This document shows, piece by piece, positions 27,926-38,181 of a stretch of DNA of 64,000 bases. This stretch comes from Geomonas edaphica (lineage in GTDB: Bacteria > Desulfobacterota > Desulfuromonadia > Geobacterales > Geobacteraceae). The stretch is from positions 62,001 to 126,000 of the forward strand of contig NZ_SSYB01000001.1 of NCBI RefSeq assembly GCF_004917075.1, in the 5' to 3' direction. Each line of letters begins with the position of its first letter. Within the stretch, counting starts at the first letter, position 1. The notes under the pieces were generated by a model. It made no database searches, was not told where the DNA came from, and saw nothing but the letters and a program-made list of their open reading frames with translations. Both the position numbers and the translations under genes were made by a program.

Positions 27926-28837
27926 ATGAGCGATAACTCCGAACATACCGAGCTCACCGCCGCACAAAAAAGCCGCCAGGGCGTCATCTACGGCCTGGCG
28001 GCTTACCTTTGCTGGGGCTTCTTCCCGGTCTACTTCAAATCGGTCAAGGTCGTCCCCCCCCTGGAGATGGTCTCGCACCGGATCGTCTGGTCGCTCGCCT
28101 TTTTGCTGCTGCTCATCATCTGGAAGGGCGCCTGGCCCGGCACCATCGAAGTGCTGAAGCGTCCAAAGTCGCTGGCCGTCCTTACCATTACCACGATCCT
28201 CATCGCCACCAACTGGCTGGTCTTCATCTACGCCATCAGCATCGGCGAGGTGCTGCAGTCGAGCCTCGGCTATTTCATCAACCCGCTGGTGAACGTACTG
28301 CTAGGTTTTCTGTTCCTGCACGAGCGGCTTGAGCGCCCGCAATGGATCAGCCTCGGCCTTGCCACCACCGGTGTCTTGTACCTGGCCATCCAGCACGGGG
28401 CCATTCCCTGGCTCTCCCTGCTGCTTGCGCTCTCCTTCGGTCTTTACGGGCTGATCCGGAAAATGCTGCACGTCGAGCCGCTGGTCGGGCTCACCGTGGA
28501 GACGCTGCTTCTCATGCCGGTTGCGCTCTTCTACCTGGTGCATTTGAACCAGAATGGGACCGGCATCTTCCTAACCCATGGATCCACTCTGGACATCCTG
28601 ATCCCGATGTCGGGTGTGGTGACCGCCATTCCCTTGCTGCTTTTTGCCGCGGCCGGAAAGAAGTTGCGTCTGGCAACGATCGGTTTCCTGCAGTACATCA
28701 CACCCACGATGCACTTCCTGCTCGCCATAACTCTCTTCGGCGAGACCTTCACACACACCCACCTGATCAGCTTCATGTTTATCTGGGCAGGCCTTGTGCT
28801 CTACTCGGTGCACGCATACCGCACTGTCAGAGGCTAA
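27926..28837 (+). CDS. rarD: RarD-family EamA transporter
   Basis: A 303-residue ten-segment membrane protein with the RarD hallmarks GVIYGLAAYLCWGFFPVYFKSV, VSHRIVWSLAFL, TNWLVFIYAISIGEVLQSSLGYFINPLVNVLLGFLFLHERL and LQYITPTMHFLLAI. RarD was named from chloramphenicol sensitivity but its physiological substrate is unsettled. ATG follows GAGGATATT. Confidence 0.93.
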   Translation: MSDNSEHTELTAAQKSRQGVIYGLAAYLCWGFFPVYFKSVKVVPPLEMVSHRIVWSLAFLLLLIIWKGAWPGTIEVLKRPKSLAVLTITTILIATNWLVFIYAISIGEVLQSSLGYFINPLVNVLLGFLFLHERLERPQWISLGLATTGVLYLAIQHGAIPWLSLLLALSFGLYGLIRKMLHVEPLVGLTVETLLLMPVALFYLVHLNQNGTGIFLTHGSTLDILIPMSGVVTAIPLLLFAAAGKKLRLATIGFLQYITPTMHFLLAITLFGETFTHTHLISFMFIWAGLVLYSVHAYRTVRG

Positions 28838-28918
28838 TGCAGTCCTAGTATTCCTGCTTGCATATTGAAATGCATTTTAGCATAATGCCTGTCGGCGTTA
28901 CTTTTGCCGGAGGTTTTT

Positions 28919-30364
28919 ATGACTGAAGAAGTAACTGGATCTGTCACGGCTCTTGATCTGGAAGAGATGGCGCGACAGATGCTCGCGTTCCAGGATCTCA
29001 CTCGGGAACTGGACGCGATCATCGACTCGTCTTCGGACGGACTATGGATCTGCAACGCGGATGCCGTCGTAATCCGCATAAACCCGGCGTCCGAGCGCAT
29101 CAACAACATCCAGGCCTCGGAGGTCGTGGGCAAGAACATGCGCGACCTGCTGGATCAGGGCTTTATCGACCGGTCGGCGGCGCTGGAGGCGCTGACTACC
29201 GGCAAGGTGGTGAGCCAGCTGCAAAACCGCCAGGGACGCAAGCTCATCTCGACCGGCACCCCGGTTCTGGACGGCAACGGCCGGGTCATCCGGGTCGTGG
29301 TAAGTGAGCGTGATGTTACCGAGATTGACAACCTGCAGCGCGAACTGGAGGAGCAGGAGGCGCTCCGCGACCAGTTTCGCAGCCACATGCTCGAGATGCA
29401 GCAGGCGGACCTCGCCTCCCGGAGCGTCATCGCGCGCAGCCCTCTCATGGTTAACGCGCTGAAGCAGGCGCTCAAGGTAAGTGCGGTCAATTCCACTGTG
29501 CTTATCCTGGGAGAGTCGGGCGTCGGCAAGGGGCTCATCGCCGAACTGATACATAAGAATTCCAGCCGCGCGGACAAGCCGCTTATCGAGATCAACTGCG
29601 GTGCCATCCCGGAATCCCTAATAGAATCCGAGCTTTTCGGCTACGAGAAGGGTGCTTTCACCGGCGCGCAGACCACTGGGAAGCCGGGGTACCTGGAGCT
29701 TGCCGACGGCGGGATACTGTTTCTCGACGAGATTGCCGAACTGCCGCAGGCGGCACAGGTGAAGCTCCTTCGCTTCCTGGAGAACGGCCGCGTGGTGAGG
29801 CTTGGCGGCACCAAGGCGAGGACGCTGGACGTCAGGATTCTCGCGGCAACGCACAGGAACCTCGATCAGATGGTCAAGGACGGCACCTTCCGCCTCGACC
29901 TTTACTACCGCCTGAACGTGATCCCGATCCACGTGCCCGCTCTAAGAGAGAGGCGGGACTGCATCCTCCCGCTTGTCCGGCATTACGTCGATTTGTTCGG
30001 CGCCCGTGATTCGATCCGCAAGCGTCTTACCCGCGCCGCTTCCGATGCCCTTTTAGCCTATGATTACCCCGGCAACGTCAGGCAGTTGATGAACATCTGC
30101 GAACGGCTCGTCGTCATGACGGAAACGGATCTCATCGATGTGAAGGATTTACCCGCCGAAATCGCCGCCGGAGGTCATCAGCCGACGAGGGGAGGGGGCG
30201 TGTGGCATGACGAGGTCACCCTACAGGAAACGCTGGATAAGGTGGAGAAGGCGGTTCTCGTTAAGGCGCTGGAAATGCACGGCAACCAGGTGCGCATGGC
30301 CGAGGCGCTCGGGGTGAACCAGTCGACCATTGCGCGGAAGCTGAAAAAGCATGGGATCGCATAG
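28919..30364 (+). CDS. PAS-domain sigma-54-dependent activator, probable regulator of putA
   Basis: A 481-residue enhancer-binding protein. It has a PAS sensor at about residues 20-130 (LDAIIDSSSDGLWICNADAVVIRINPASERI), a short coiled linker, an AAA+ domain from about residue 165 with Walker A GESGVGKG, the sigma-54-contacting GAFTGA (EKGAFTGAQTTG), Walker B GGILFLDEIAELP, and a C-terminal Fis-type helix-turn-helix (VRMAEALGVNQSTIARKLKKHG). It resembles TyrR/PrdR-like activators without a phosphorylation domain, so it should sense a small ligand through PAS. The next gene, putA, has a -24/-12 promoter. I start at ATG 28919 behind GGAGG. Confidence 0.88.
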   Translation: MTEEVTGSVTALDLEEMARQMLAFQDLTRELDAIIDSSSDGLWICNADAVVIRINPASERINNIQASEVVGKNMRDLLDQGFIDRSAALEALTTGKVVSQLQNRQGRKLISTGTPVLDGNGRVIRVVVSERDVTEIDNLQRELEEQEALRDQFRSHMLEMQQADLASRSVIARSPLMVNALKQALKVSAVNSTVLILGESGVGKGLIAELIHKNSSRADKPLIEINCGAIPESLIESELFGYEKGAFTGAQTTGKPGYLELADGGILFLDEIAELPQAAQVKLLRFLENGRVVRLGGTKARTLDVRILAATHRNLDQMVKDGTFRLDLYYRLNVIPIHVPALRERRDCILPLVRHYVDLFGARDSIRKRLTRAASDALLAYDYPGNVRQLMNICERLVVMTETDLIDVKDLPAEIAAGGHQPTRGGGVWHDEVTLQETLDKVEKAVLVKALEMHGNQVRMAEALGVNQSTIARKLKKHGIA

Positions 30365-30365
30365 C

Positions 30366-30471
30366 GCTCCTCCCCCCGGAGGGGGGAGGTTGGGAGGGGG
30401 GATCGTATGCCTGTGTGAGCAGCTACGCATCCCCCTCCATGACCCTCCCCCTCCGGGGGAGGGATGCGTTA
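30366..30471. repeat. C/G-rich double-hairpin element, copy B
   Basis: CTCCTCCCCCCGGAGGGGGGAGGTTGGGAGGGGGG and the mirrored CCCCCTCCATGACCCTCCCCCTCCGGGGGAGGGA around a roughly 35-base centre. It directly follows the stop codon of the activator gene. Confidence 0.8.
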
Positions 30472-30592
30472 TGCGCGATTGCATATTGCTCCTCTCTTTC
30501 TCTGGTCAAATCTTCCCTCTGTCAGCGCCTCTCGCTTACTCTGCTCTATTTAATCATCCATCCAACATTACCTTTCTCAATACCCCTGCTAT

Positions 30593-30662
30593 AATACTTC
30601 CGGCACTTTAGCCCAGCGATACGCCTTTACGACGCCTGTTCCGATCCCGACAAATACTTCCG
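30593..30662 (+). promoter_or_regulatory. Direct repeat AATACTTCCG x2, candidate activator sites upstream of putA
   Basis: The decamer AATACTTCCG occurs at 30593-30602 and at 30653-30662, exactly 60 bp apart and about 100 and 40 bp before the -24 box. Their position suits sites for an enhancer-binding protein, but nothing in the sequence proves it. Confidence 0.4.
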
Positions 30663-30694
30663 TGTCTCCACCATGAGCGAAATCGTATACCGGA

Positions 30695-30710
30695 TGGCAC
30701 AGCTTGTGCT
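30695..30710 (+). promoter_or_regulatory. Sigma-54 (-24/-12) promoter of putA
   Basis: TGGCACAGCTTGTGCT matches the TGGCACG-N4-TTGCW consensus with GG and GC at the obligatory 12-bp distance. Transcription would start about 30722, 47 bp before the putA ATG. The upstream neighbour encodes a sigma-54 activator. Confidence 0.75.
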
Positions 30711-30768
30711 CTAGCTTTACACGTTTATGATTTCCTCTTGGAACAACCTGTAATAAAGGAGCCTTTGG

Positions 30769-33700
30769 ATGAACAACACCGAACTGAACAACAAAGTCAT
30801 TGCACGGGGCAAGGAGTTCTTCTCCACCATCTCCGGCGAAAAGCCGTCCCTCTTCAACAAAGGGGCCTGGATGGGCAAGGTGATGGACTGGTCCATGCAG
30901 AACGAAACCTTCAAGATCCAGATGTTCCGCTTTGTCGACGTCTTCCCGTCTCTCACCACCGGCAAGCTCCTCACCGACCACATCCGTGAGTACTTCGGCG
31001 AGGAGAAGGACATGCCGCCGGTCCTCTCCACAGGCGCCAAGGTCGCAGGCATGCTCGGCTCTTTCGGCGGGGCCATGCTCAACAAGTTCCTCACCACCAA
31101 CATCCAGGAGATGGCGCGCCAGTTCATCGTCGGCGAGAACACCAAGGAAGCCATCAAGAACATGGAGCGCCTGAGAAAAGACGGTTTCGCGTTCGTCGTG
31201 GACGTGCTCGGTGAGGCAACCCTTTCTGAGAAGGAAGCCGACATCTACATGAACACCTACCTTGAGCTCCTCGATTCGCTCAAGAAGGAATACAAGGACT
31301 GGAAGCCGCTGCCGGGCAAAGGCGGCAGCGCTAACCTCGACTGGGGGCATGCGCCGAAGGTCAACGTGGCCGTCAAGCCGACCGCGCTCTTCTGCCTCGC
31401 CAACCCGCAGGACTTCGAAGGCTCGGTGGTCGCCATCCTCGAGCGCGTCAGAAAGATCGCCGTGAAGGTCATGGAACTGGAAGGCTTCCTCTGCATCGAC
31501 ATGGAGTCCTACCGTCACAAGGACATCATCATCGAGGTGTACAAGCGGCTTAAGCTCGAGTTCCCGACCTACGACCAGTTCGGTCTCGTGCTCCAGGCTT
31601 ACCTGGTCGACACCGACAAGGACCTTCCGGCACTCCTTAGCTGGGCACGCCAGAACAAGGTGAACATCTCCATCCGCCTCGTTAAGGGCGCCTACTGGGA
31701 TATGGAAACCGTGAAGGCCAAGCAGAACGATTGGGCGATTCCGGTCTGGACCATCAAGGCCGAGTCGGACGCCGCTTACGAGCGCCAGGCAAGGATGATC
31801 CTGGAGAGCTCGGACATCTGCCACTTCGCCTGCGCCTCCCACAACATCAGGACCATTTCGGCCGTGATGGAGATGGCAAAAGAGCTGAACGTTCCCGACG
31901 AGCGCTACGAGTTCCAGGTGCTTTACGGTATGGCCGAGCCGGTCAGAAGGGGCATTCTGAAGGTTGCCGGCCGCATCCGCCTTTACTGCCCGTACGGCGA
32001 CATGGTGCCAGGCATGGGCTACCTGGTGCGCCGCCTGCTGGAGAACACCGCGAACGAATCCTTCCTGCGTCAGAGCTTCGCCGAGGACGCGCAGATCGAG
32101 CGCCTGCTCGAGGATCCGGAAATCACCGTGCAGCGCGAGCGTGCGGCACGCGCCGCCGGCAAGAAACCGGAAGCGAAGGGCCCTGGCGGCCTGAAGCCGT
32201 TCTACAACGAGGCGATGGTGGACTTCACCCGTGCCGACCACCGCGCCGCGTTCCCGAAGGAAGTGGTCGAGGTGAGAAAGCAGCTCGGTAAGACCTACCC
32301 CCTCTTCATCAACGGCAAGGAAGTGAAGACCGCCGACACCATCCCGTCGGTGAACCCGAACAAGCCGTCGGAAACCATCGGCGTGATCTGCCAGGCGGGG
32401 ACCGCTGAAGTGGGCGACGCCATCGCAGCGGCCAAGAAGGCCTTCCCGGCATGGCGCGACACCGACCCGAAGGATCGTGCGCAGTACCTGATCAAGGCCG
32501 CCGCCGTGGCCCGCCGCCGCATCTTCGAACTCTCCGCATGGCAGGTGCTCGAGGTCGGCAAGCAGTGGGACCAGGCTTACGCCGACGTCTGCGAGGCGAT
32601 CGACTTCCTCGAATACTACGCCCGTGAAATGATCACCCTCGGCACGCCGAAGCGCGTCGGCAACGCCCCGGGCGAGCTGAACCACTACTTCTACGAACCG
32701 AAAGGCGTCGCCGCGGTGATCGCGCCGTGGAACTTCCCACTCGCCATCAGCCTCGGCATGACCTCGGCCGCCATCGTGGCCGGTAACTGCGTCGTGTTCA
32801 AGCCCTCCGGCCTTACCTCGGTGATCGGCTACCACATTGTGGAACTGTTCCGCGAAGCTGGCCTCCCGGAAGGCGTCTTCAACTACACGCCGGGCCGCGG
32901 CTCCGTTATGGGCGACTACCTCGTCGACAGCCCGGACGTCTCCCTCATCGCCTTCACCGGCTCCATGGAGGTTGGCCTCAGGATCATCGAGCGCGCCGCC
33001 AAGGTCCACCCGGGCCAGGAGAACGTCAAGAAGATCGTCTGCGAGATGGGGGGCAAGAACGCCATCATCATCGATGACGACGCCGACCTCGACGAGGCGG
33101 TGCCGCATGTCCTCTACTCGGCCTTCGGCTTCCAGGGGCAGAAGTGTTCGGCATGCTCCCGCGTCATCGTGCTCGACGCGGTCTACGACAAGTTCGTCGA
33201 GCGTCTCGTCTCCATGGCGCAGGCGACCCTGGTTGGTCCCTCCGAGGACCCGGCCAACTACATGGGCGCCGTCGCTGACGACAAGGCGATGAAGACCATC
33301 AAGGAGTACGCCGAGATCGGCAAGAAGGAAGGGCACGTGCTCTACGAGAGCAAGGTCCCGAGCGACGGCGGCTACTATGTCCCGATGACCATCATCGGCG
33401 GCATCAAGCCCGAGCACAGGATCGCCCAGGAGGAGATCTTCGGACCGGTTCTCGCCGTCATGCGCGCGAAGGACTTCGACCAGGCGATCGCGTGGGCGAA
33501 CTCCACCAAGTTCGCCCTCACCGGCGGCGTCTTCTCCAGAAGCCCGGAGCACCTCACACAGGCACGCCGCGAATTCCGCGTCGGCAACCTGTACCTGAAC
33601 CGCAACAACACCGGCGCCCTGGTCGGCCGTCAGCCTTTCGGCGGCTCCAAGATGTCCGGCGTCGGCACAAAGGCTGGCGGGCACGACTACCTGCTGCACT

Positions 33701-33783
33701 TCATGGATCCGAGGGTGGTCACAGAGAACACCATGCGCCGCGGTTTCGCACCGGTCGAGGAGGACGACGACTGGGTCGCATAA
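30769..33783 (+). CDS. putA: Bifunctional proline dehydrogenase / P5C dehydrogenase PutA
   Basis: A 1004-residue bifunctional enzyme that oxidises proline to glutamate in two steps, peripheral to the inner membrane. The FAD-dependent PRODH barrel occupies about residues 130-440 (SIRLVKGAYWDMETVKAK, RYEFQVLYGMAEPVRRGIL, RIRLYCPYGDMVPGMGYLVRRLLENTANES). The aldehyde dehydrogenase domain lies at about 510-980, with the NAD-site APWNFPLAI, the general-base region VCEMGGKNAI and the catalytic cysteine in GQKCSACSR. It lacks the N-terminal ribbon-helix-helix of E. coli PutA, so it cannot repress itself; the length equals that of the structurally characterised Geobacter PutA. ATG follows AAGGAG. Confidence 0.97.
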   Translation: MNNTELNNKVIARGKEFFSTISGEKPSLFNKGAWMGKVMDWSMQNETFKIQMFRFVDVFPSLTTGKLLTDHIREYFGEEKDMPPVLSTGAKVAGMLGSFGGAMLNKFLTTNIQEMARQFIVGENTKEAIKNMERLRKDGFAFVVDVLGEATLSEKEADIYMNTYLELLDSLKKEYKDWKPLPGKGGSANLDWGHAPKVNVAVKPTALFCLANPQDFEGSVVAILERVRKIAVKVMELEGFLCIDMESYRHKDIIIEVYKRLKLEFPTYDQFGLVLQAYLVDTDKDLPALLSWARQNKVNISIRLVKGAYWDMETVKAKQNDWAIPVWTIKAESDAAYERQARMILESSDICHFACASHNIRTISAVMEMAKELNVPDERYEFQVLYGMAEPVRRGILKVAGRIRLYCPYGDMVPGMGYLVRRLLENTANESFLRQSFAEDAQIERLLEDPEITVQRERAARAAGKKPEAKGPGGLKPFYNEAMVDFTRADHRAAFPKEVVEVRKQLGKTYPLFINGKEVKTADTIPSVNPNKPSETIGVICQAGTAEVGDAIAAAKKAFPAWRDTDPKDRAQYLIKAAAVARRRIFELSAWQVLEVGKQWDQAYADVCEAIDFLEYYAREMITLGTPKRVGNAPGELNHYFYEPKGVAAVIAPWNFPLAISLGMTSAAIVAGNCVVFKPSGLTSVIGYHIVELFREAGLPEGVFNYTPGRGSVMGDYLVDSPDVSLIAFTGSMEVGLRIIERAAKVHPGQENVKKIVCEMGGKNAIIIDDDADLDEAVPHVLYSAFGFQGQKCSACSRVIVLDAVYDKFVERLVSMAQATLVGPSEDPANYMGAVADDKAMKTIKEYAEIGKKEGHVLYESKVPSDGGYYVPMTIIGGIKPEHRIAQEEIFGPVLAVMRAKDFDQAIAWANSTKFALTGGVFSRSPEHLTQARREFRVGNLYLNRNNTGALVGRQPFGGSKMSGVGTKAGGHDYLLHFMDPRVVTENTMRRGFAPVEEDDDWVA

Positions 33784-33814
33784 GGGTAGGGCGGCGAGTA
33801 ATTATGCGCCCCTA
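33784..33814. repeat. Palindromic GGGCGGCGAGTAATTATGCGCCCCTAA repeat, copy 4
   Basis: A diverged copy of the GTAGGGGCGAATAATTATTCGCCCC palindrome, just after the putA stop. Confidence 0.6.
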
Positions 33815-33828
33815 AAGTAGATGAGAGA

Positions 33829-33864
33829 GCGCCTGCACTTGTCATGAGTGCAGGCGCTTTTTTT
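33829..33864 (+). terminator. Intrinsic terminator of putA
   Basis: GCGCCTGCACT (33829-33839) pairs with AGTGCAGGCGC (33847-33857), followed by seven T residues. Confidence 0.9.
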
Positions 33865-34026
33865 ATGGAGATCTCATAACCTATTGCTCTCACTATGTGG
33901 TCAATTTTGTTTACCAACTTCCTCTTCAGGTTAACCGTTTCACCCCTTTTTTTCCTTGCTTTGTGACTCTTTTTGACTTAATCTACCGGGTCGTAAAATA
34001 ATTTTAATTTAATCTTGGAGGGAGCT

Positions 34027-35004
34027 ATGCCAGCTGCACCGGGAACTTCGAAATTCCAGATAGATCTGCGCCGCCATCTGCGCGCCCAGAACATCAGTGA
34101 CAACCTGGTTCACCTGATCTGTGAGATCGCGGAGGCGAGCAAGTACGTCATCAATGCCGTGCGCACCGGCGACCTCGGCGTCGCAGGTACCTCTAACCTC
34201 TACGGCGAAGAGCAACTCGCCCTCGACGTCCTCTCCGACCGCATCATGAGGAAACGTCTCGTCCACTCCGGCGTGGTCTGCAACATCGCCTCCGAAGAGA
34301 TGGACGAGATCTACCAGGCGCAGGCCTCAGCCGACGGGCTCTACTCGGTTGCCTACGATCCCCTCGACGGCTCTTCGCTTGTCGACGTGAACCTTGCCGT
34401 CGGCACCATCGTCGGCATCTACGCCGGTTGCGATCTGCTGCAGCCGGGCCGCAACCAGGTGGCCGCGATGTACATCCTGTACGGTCCGCGCGTATCTCTC
34501 GTCTACACCGTGGGCGACGGGGTGCACGAGTTCACCATGAACAACCTGATGGAGTTCACGCTCACCCGCGAGAACATCACCATGCAGGAAGAAGGGAACA
34601 TCTACGCGCCGGGCGGTCTCAGGAACAAGTACAACGACGGCGACGAGAAATTCATCCGTCACCTTGAGGCGAAAGGGTGCAAGCTGCGCTACTCCGGCGG
34701 GTTCGTTCCCGACATCAACCAGGTGCTGATGAAAGGGAAGGGGCTCTTCATGTACCCCGCCCTCAAGGGGTCGCCCAACGGCAAGCTGCGCGTGCTGTTC
34801 GAACTGAACCCGATGGCCTTCATCATCGAGCACGCCGGCGGCTCCGCCAGCAACGGCCATATTCCGATCCTCGACATCGTGCCCGAGTCCCTGGATCAGA
34901 GGGCGCCGATCTACATCGGCTGCAAGAAGGACGTCAAGGTCGCCACCGACTTCCTCGAAGAGGGGAAAGCGGCGTCCGGCGACGCGGCATTTGTCAACGC
35001 CTAG
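34027..35004 (+). CDS. fbp: Fructose-1,6-bisphosphatase, class I
   Basis: A 325-residue gluconeogenic phosphatase. The class I signature YDPLDGSSLVDVNLAVGTIVGIY is present, with the metal-ligand region IASEEMDEI upstream and the sugar-phosphate site near RYSGGFVPDINQVLMKGKGLFMYPA. A following ELNPMAFIIEHAGGSASNG stretch is also family-typical. The start is ATG 34027 behind GGAGG; a TTG four codons earlier is in frame but overlaps the ribosome-binding site. Monocistronic by spacing. It fits a bacterium growing on acetate or amino acids that must make sugars. Confidence 0.95.
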   Translation: MPAAPGTSKFQIDLRRHLRAQNISDNLVHLICEIAEASKYVINAVRTGDLGVAGTSNLYGEEQLALDVLSDRIMRKRLVHSGVVCNIASEEMDEIYQAQASADGLYSVAYDPLDGSSLVDVNLAVGTIVGIYAGCDLLQPGRNQVAAMYILYGPRVSLVYTVGDGVHEFTMNNLMEFTLTRENITMQEEGNIYAPGGLRNKYNDGDEKFIRHLEAKGCKLRYSGGFVPDINQVLMKGKGLFMYPALKGSPNGKLRVLFELNPMAFIIEHAGGSASNGHIPILDIVPESLDQRAPIYIGCKKDVKVATDFLEEGKAASGDAAFVNA

Positions 35005-35103
35005 CAATTTGTTGTACTATTGCCCGTCCGTCGGCGATTTTTTCTAAAGTTGCCGCATAGCATGGCGATAACTGTATTAACGAGTAATTTTCAGAGGTAA
35101 GGA

Positions 35104-35349
35104 ATGGATACTGGTACCAAACGGTTGTGCAGCGAAATTCAGCTTTTCGATCTGTGCGACCTCGACACCTGCACCTGCAAGGACGGGCGTTTCTGCACCA
35201 ACCCCGCAATACTGGCGCGCTTCGAGGCGATCAAGGAGGAAGACGACCGCCCGCAGTACCTGGCCGATGAGTATGACGAGGAAGGCGAGGAGGATGCCGA
35301 CGATCTTGATGCATTCGGTGACGATGATTACGAAGACGACGAGCAGTAA
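35104..35349 (+). CDS. Small acidic protein with a four-cysteine N-terminal motif
   Basis: I do not recognise a family. The 81-residue product starts with a Cys-rich part (LCSEIQLFDLCDLDTCTCKDGRFCTNP, residues 8-34, five cysteines) and ends in a strongly acidic tail of Asp/Glu from about residue 50. The cysteine pattern could bind zinc or an Fe-S cluster. It has a good start (ATG after AGAGGTAAGGA) and its own terminator, so it is a real separate gene rather than a spurious ORF. Confidence 0.7.
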   Translation: MDTGTKRLCSEIQLFDLCDLDTCTCKDGRFCTNPAILARFEAIKEEDDRPQYLADEYDEEGEEDADDLDAFGDDDYEDDEQ

Positions 35350-35376
35350 CAGCTTCGATCTTTAGATGCAACCAAG

Positions 35377-35410
35377 AGAACCGCTTCTCCAAAAAAGGGC
35401 GGTTCTTTTA
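35377..35410 (+). terminator. Intrinsic terminator after the small acidic protein gene
   Basis: AGAACCGC (35377-35384) pairs with GCGGTTCT (35399-35406), followed by TTTA. Confidence 0.75.
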
Positions 35411-35500
35411 CTATCAACCGGCGCAACATCCGACTTGTTCCTGCTACGCCCGCCCCGGTCCCGGGGCACGGCGATTTTAATAGCCATCGGGAGATTGGCC

Positions 35501-36955
<1,455 letters not shown>

Positions 36956-36989
36956 GGCCGCTGACGTAGATCGCAACGGGGAATGAAAA

Positions 36990-37027
36990 AGAGCCGGGGA
37001 CCAATGGTCCGCCGGCTCTTCTTATTT
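36990..37027 (+). terminator. Intrinsic terminator after the response regulator
   Basis: AAGAGCCGG (36990-36998) pairs with CCGGCTCTT (37012-37020) with an inner GGACC/GGTCC pair, then CTTATTT. Confidence 0.8.
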
Positions 37028-37045
37028 CAAAGGAGTTCTTAGACG

Positions 37046-37131
37046 TCCCCTCCCCTGGAGGGGGAGGGACAGGGAGGGGGCGCGTAGCGTCTTGCTCCCC
37101 CCACCCGACCTCCCCCCTCCGGGGGGAGGAG
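37046..37131. repeat. C/G-rich double-hairpin element, copy C
   Basis: TCCCCTCCCCTGGAGGGGGAGGGACAGGGAGGGGG and the mirrored CTCCCCCCACCCGACCTCCCCCCTCCGGGGGGAGGA. It lies between two convergent genes. Confidence 0.8.
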
Positions 37132-37137
37132 TGGACC

Positions 37138-38181
37138 CTACAGTTTCTTGCCTGCGGCCTTTTCCCAATCCTCCTTGGGGATGGAGAGGAAGACGTCGAC
37201 CAGCTTGGGATCGAACTGCTGACCCGAGCAGCGGATCACTTCGTCGAGCACCGCCTGGAAGGAGAGCGCTTTGCGGTACGGACGGTCCGAGGTCATCGCG
37301 TCCAGGGTGTCCACGAGGGCGAAGATACGGGCGCTGATCGGTATCTGGTCTCCGGCGCTACGGTGCGGATACCCCGCGCCGTCGTAGCGCTCATGATGGT
37401 ACAAAACGAGTTCCGCTGCACCGGTGAAGTACTTGATCCCGGCCAGGATGTCGTAGCCGATCTTCGGGTGCTGGCGCATCACCTTCCACTCCTCGTCGTC
37501 CAGCTTCGCCGGTTTCAGAAGGATGTTGTCGGAGACGCCGATCTTGCCGATGTCGTGCAGAAGCGCCCCCTTGCCCATGATGATGCGTTCTTCTTCCGCG
37601 ATCCCCGCCTTCTCGGCCAAAAGGCAGGTGTAGGCCATCACCCTTTCCGAGTGGGAACCCACCTCCTTCTCACGTGCGTCCAGCGCCCGGATCAGCGCCG
37701 CGAGGGTGTGCTCGTAAGCGAGGTTGATTTCGCCCATCACGGTCCTGATCACCTCGGTCTGCTCGCGTACCTTCAACTCGAGGTGCGCCTGGTACTCCTT
37801 GTTCTCCATGATCAGGCGGCGCTTCTCCAGCGTGTTCTTGACGGTGAGGAGCACCCGGTCCAGGTTGAAGGGTTTGGTGATGTAGTCCTCGGCCCCGTTG
37901 TGGATGCAGGAGAGGGCGGTATCCATGTCGTTCATGGCGGTGATCATGAGGACTGTGGTGTCGGGGGTAACCTGCTTTATGTCCTTCAGAAGGTCGATCC
38001 CGGAACGCCCGGGCATCATGATGTCGAGCAGGGCGAGGTCGAGCTGCTGGTTGTTGATTATCTCCATACCTTCTTCCGCGCTTGCCGCCTGGAAGCAGGT
38101 GAATCCTTCCTTCGACAGAGTGATGTTGATCAGTTCTCTGATCATATCCTCGTCATCGGCTATCAGTATGTTCCCTTTCAA
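37138..38181 (-). CDS. Response regulator with HD-GYP c-di-GMP phosphodiesterase domain (RpfG type)
   Basis: A 347-residue regulator: receiver at 1-120 (ILIADDEDMIRELI; phospho-Asp in LALLDIMMPG), a helical linker, then HD-GYP from about 150. The metal-binding HD is in LLHDIGKIGVSDN and the GYP motif in HHERYDGAGYP, so hydrolysis of cyclic di-GMP is expected. It starts at TTG overlapping the TGA of the kinase gene (AATTGA), behind AGGAGG, which couples the two; the kinase at 38178-40502 is therefore its likely partner. Confidence 0.93.
   Translation of the reverse strand: MKGNILIADDEDMIRELINITLSKEGFTCFQAASAEEGMEIINNQQLDLALLDIMMPGRSGIDLLKDIKQVTPDTTVLMITAMNDMDTALSCIHNGAEDYITKPFNLDRVLLTVKNTLEKRRLIMENKEYQAHLELKVREQTEVIRTVMGEINLAYEHTLAALIRALDAREKEVGSHSERVMAYTCLLAEKAGIAEEERIIMGKGALLHDIGKIGVSDNILLKPAKLDDEEWKVMRQHPKIGYDILAGIKYFTGAAELVLYHHERYDGAGYPHRSAGDQIPISARIFALVDTLDAMTSDRPYRKALSFQAVLDEVIRCSGQQFDPKLVDVFLSIPKEDWEKAAGKKL

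Noticed and set aside
30589..33699. A 1036-codon open frame on the minus strand across putA
   Set aside because: It is antisense to an unmistakable PutA, has no recognisable domain, and is His/Val/Leu-rich in the way typical of GC-rich antisense shadows.
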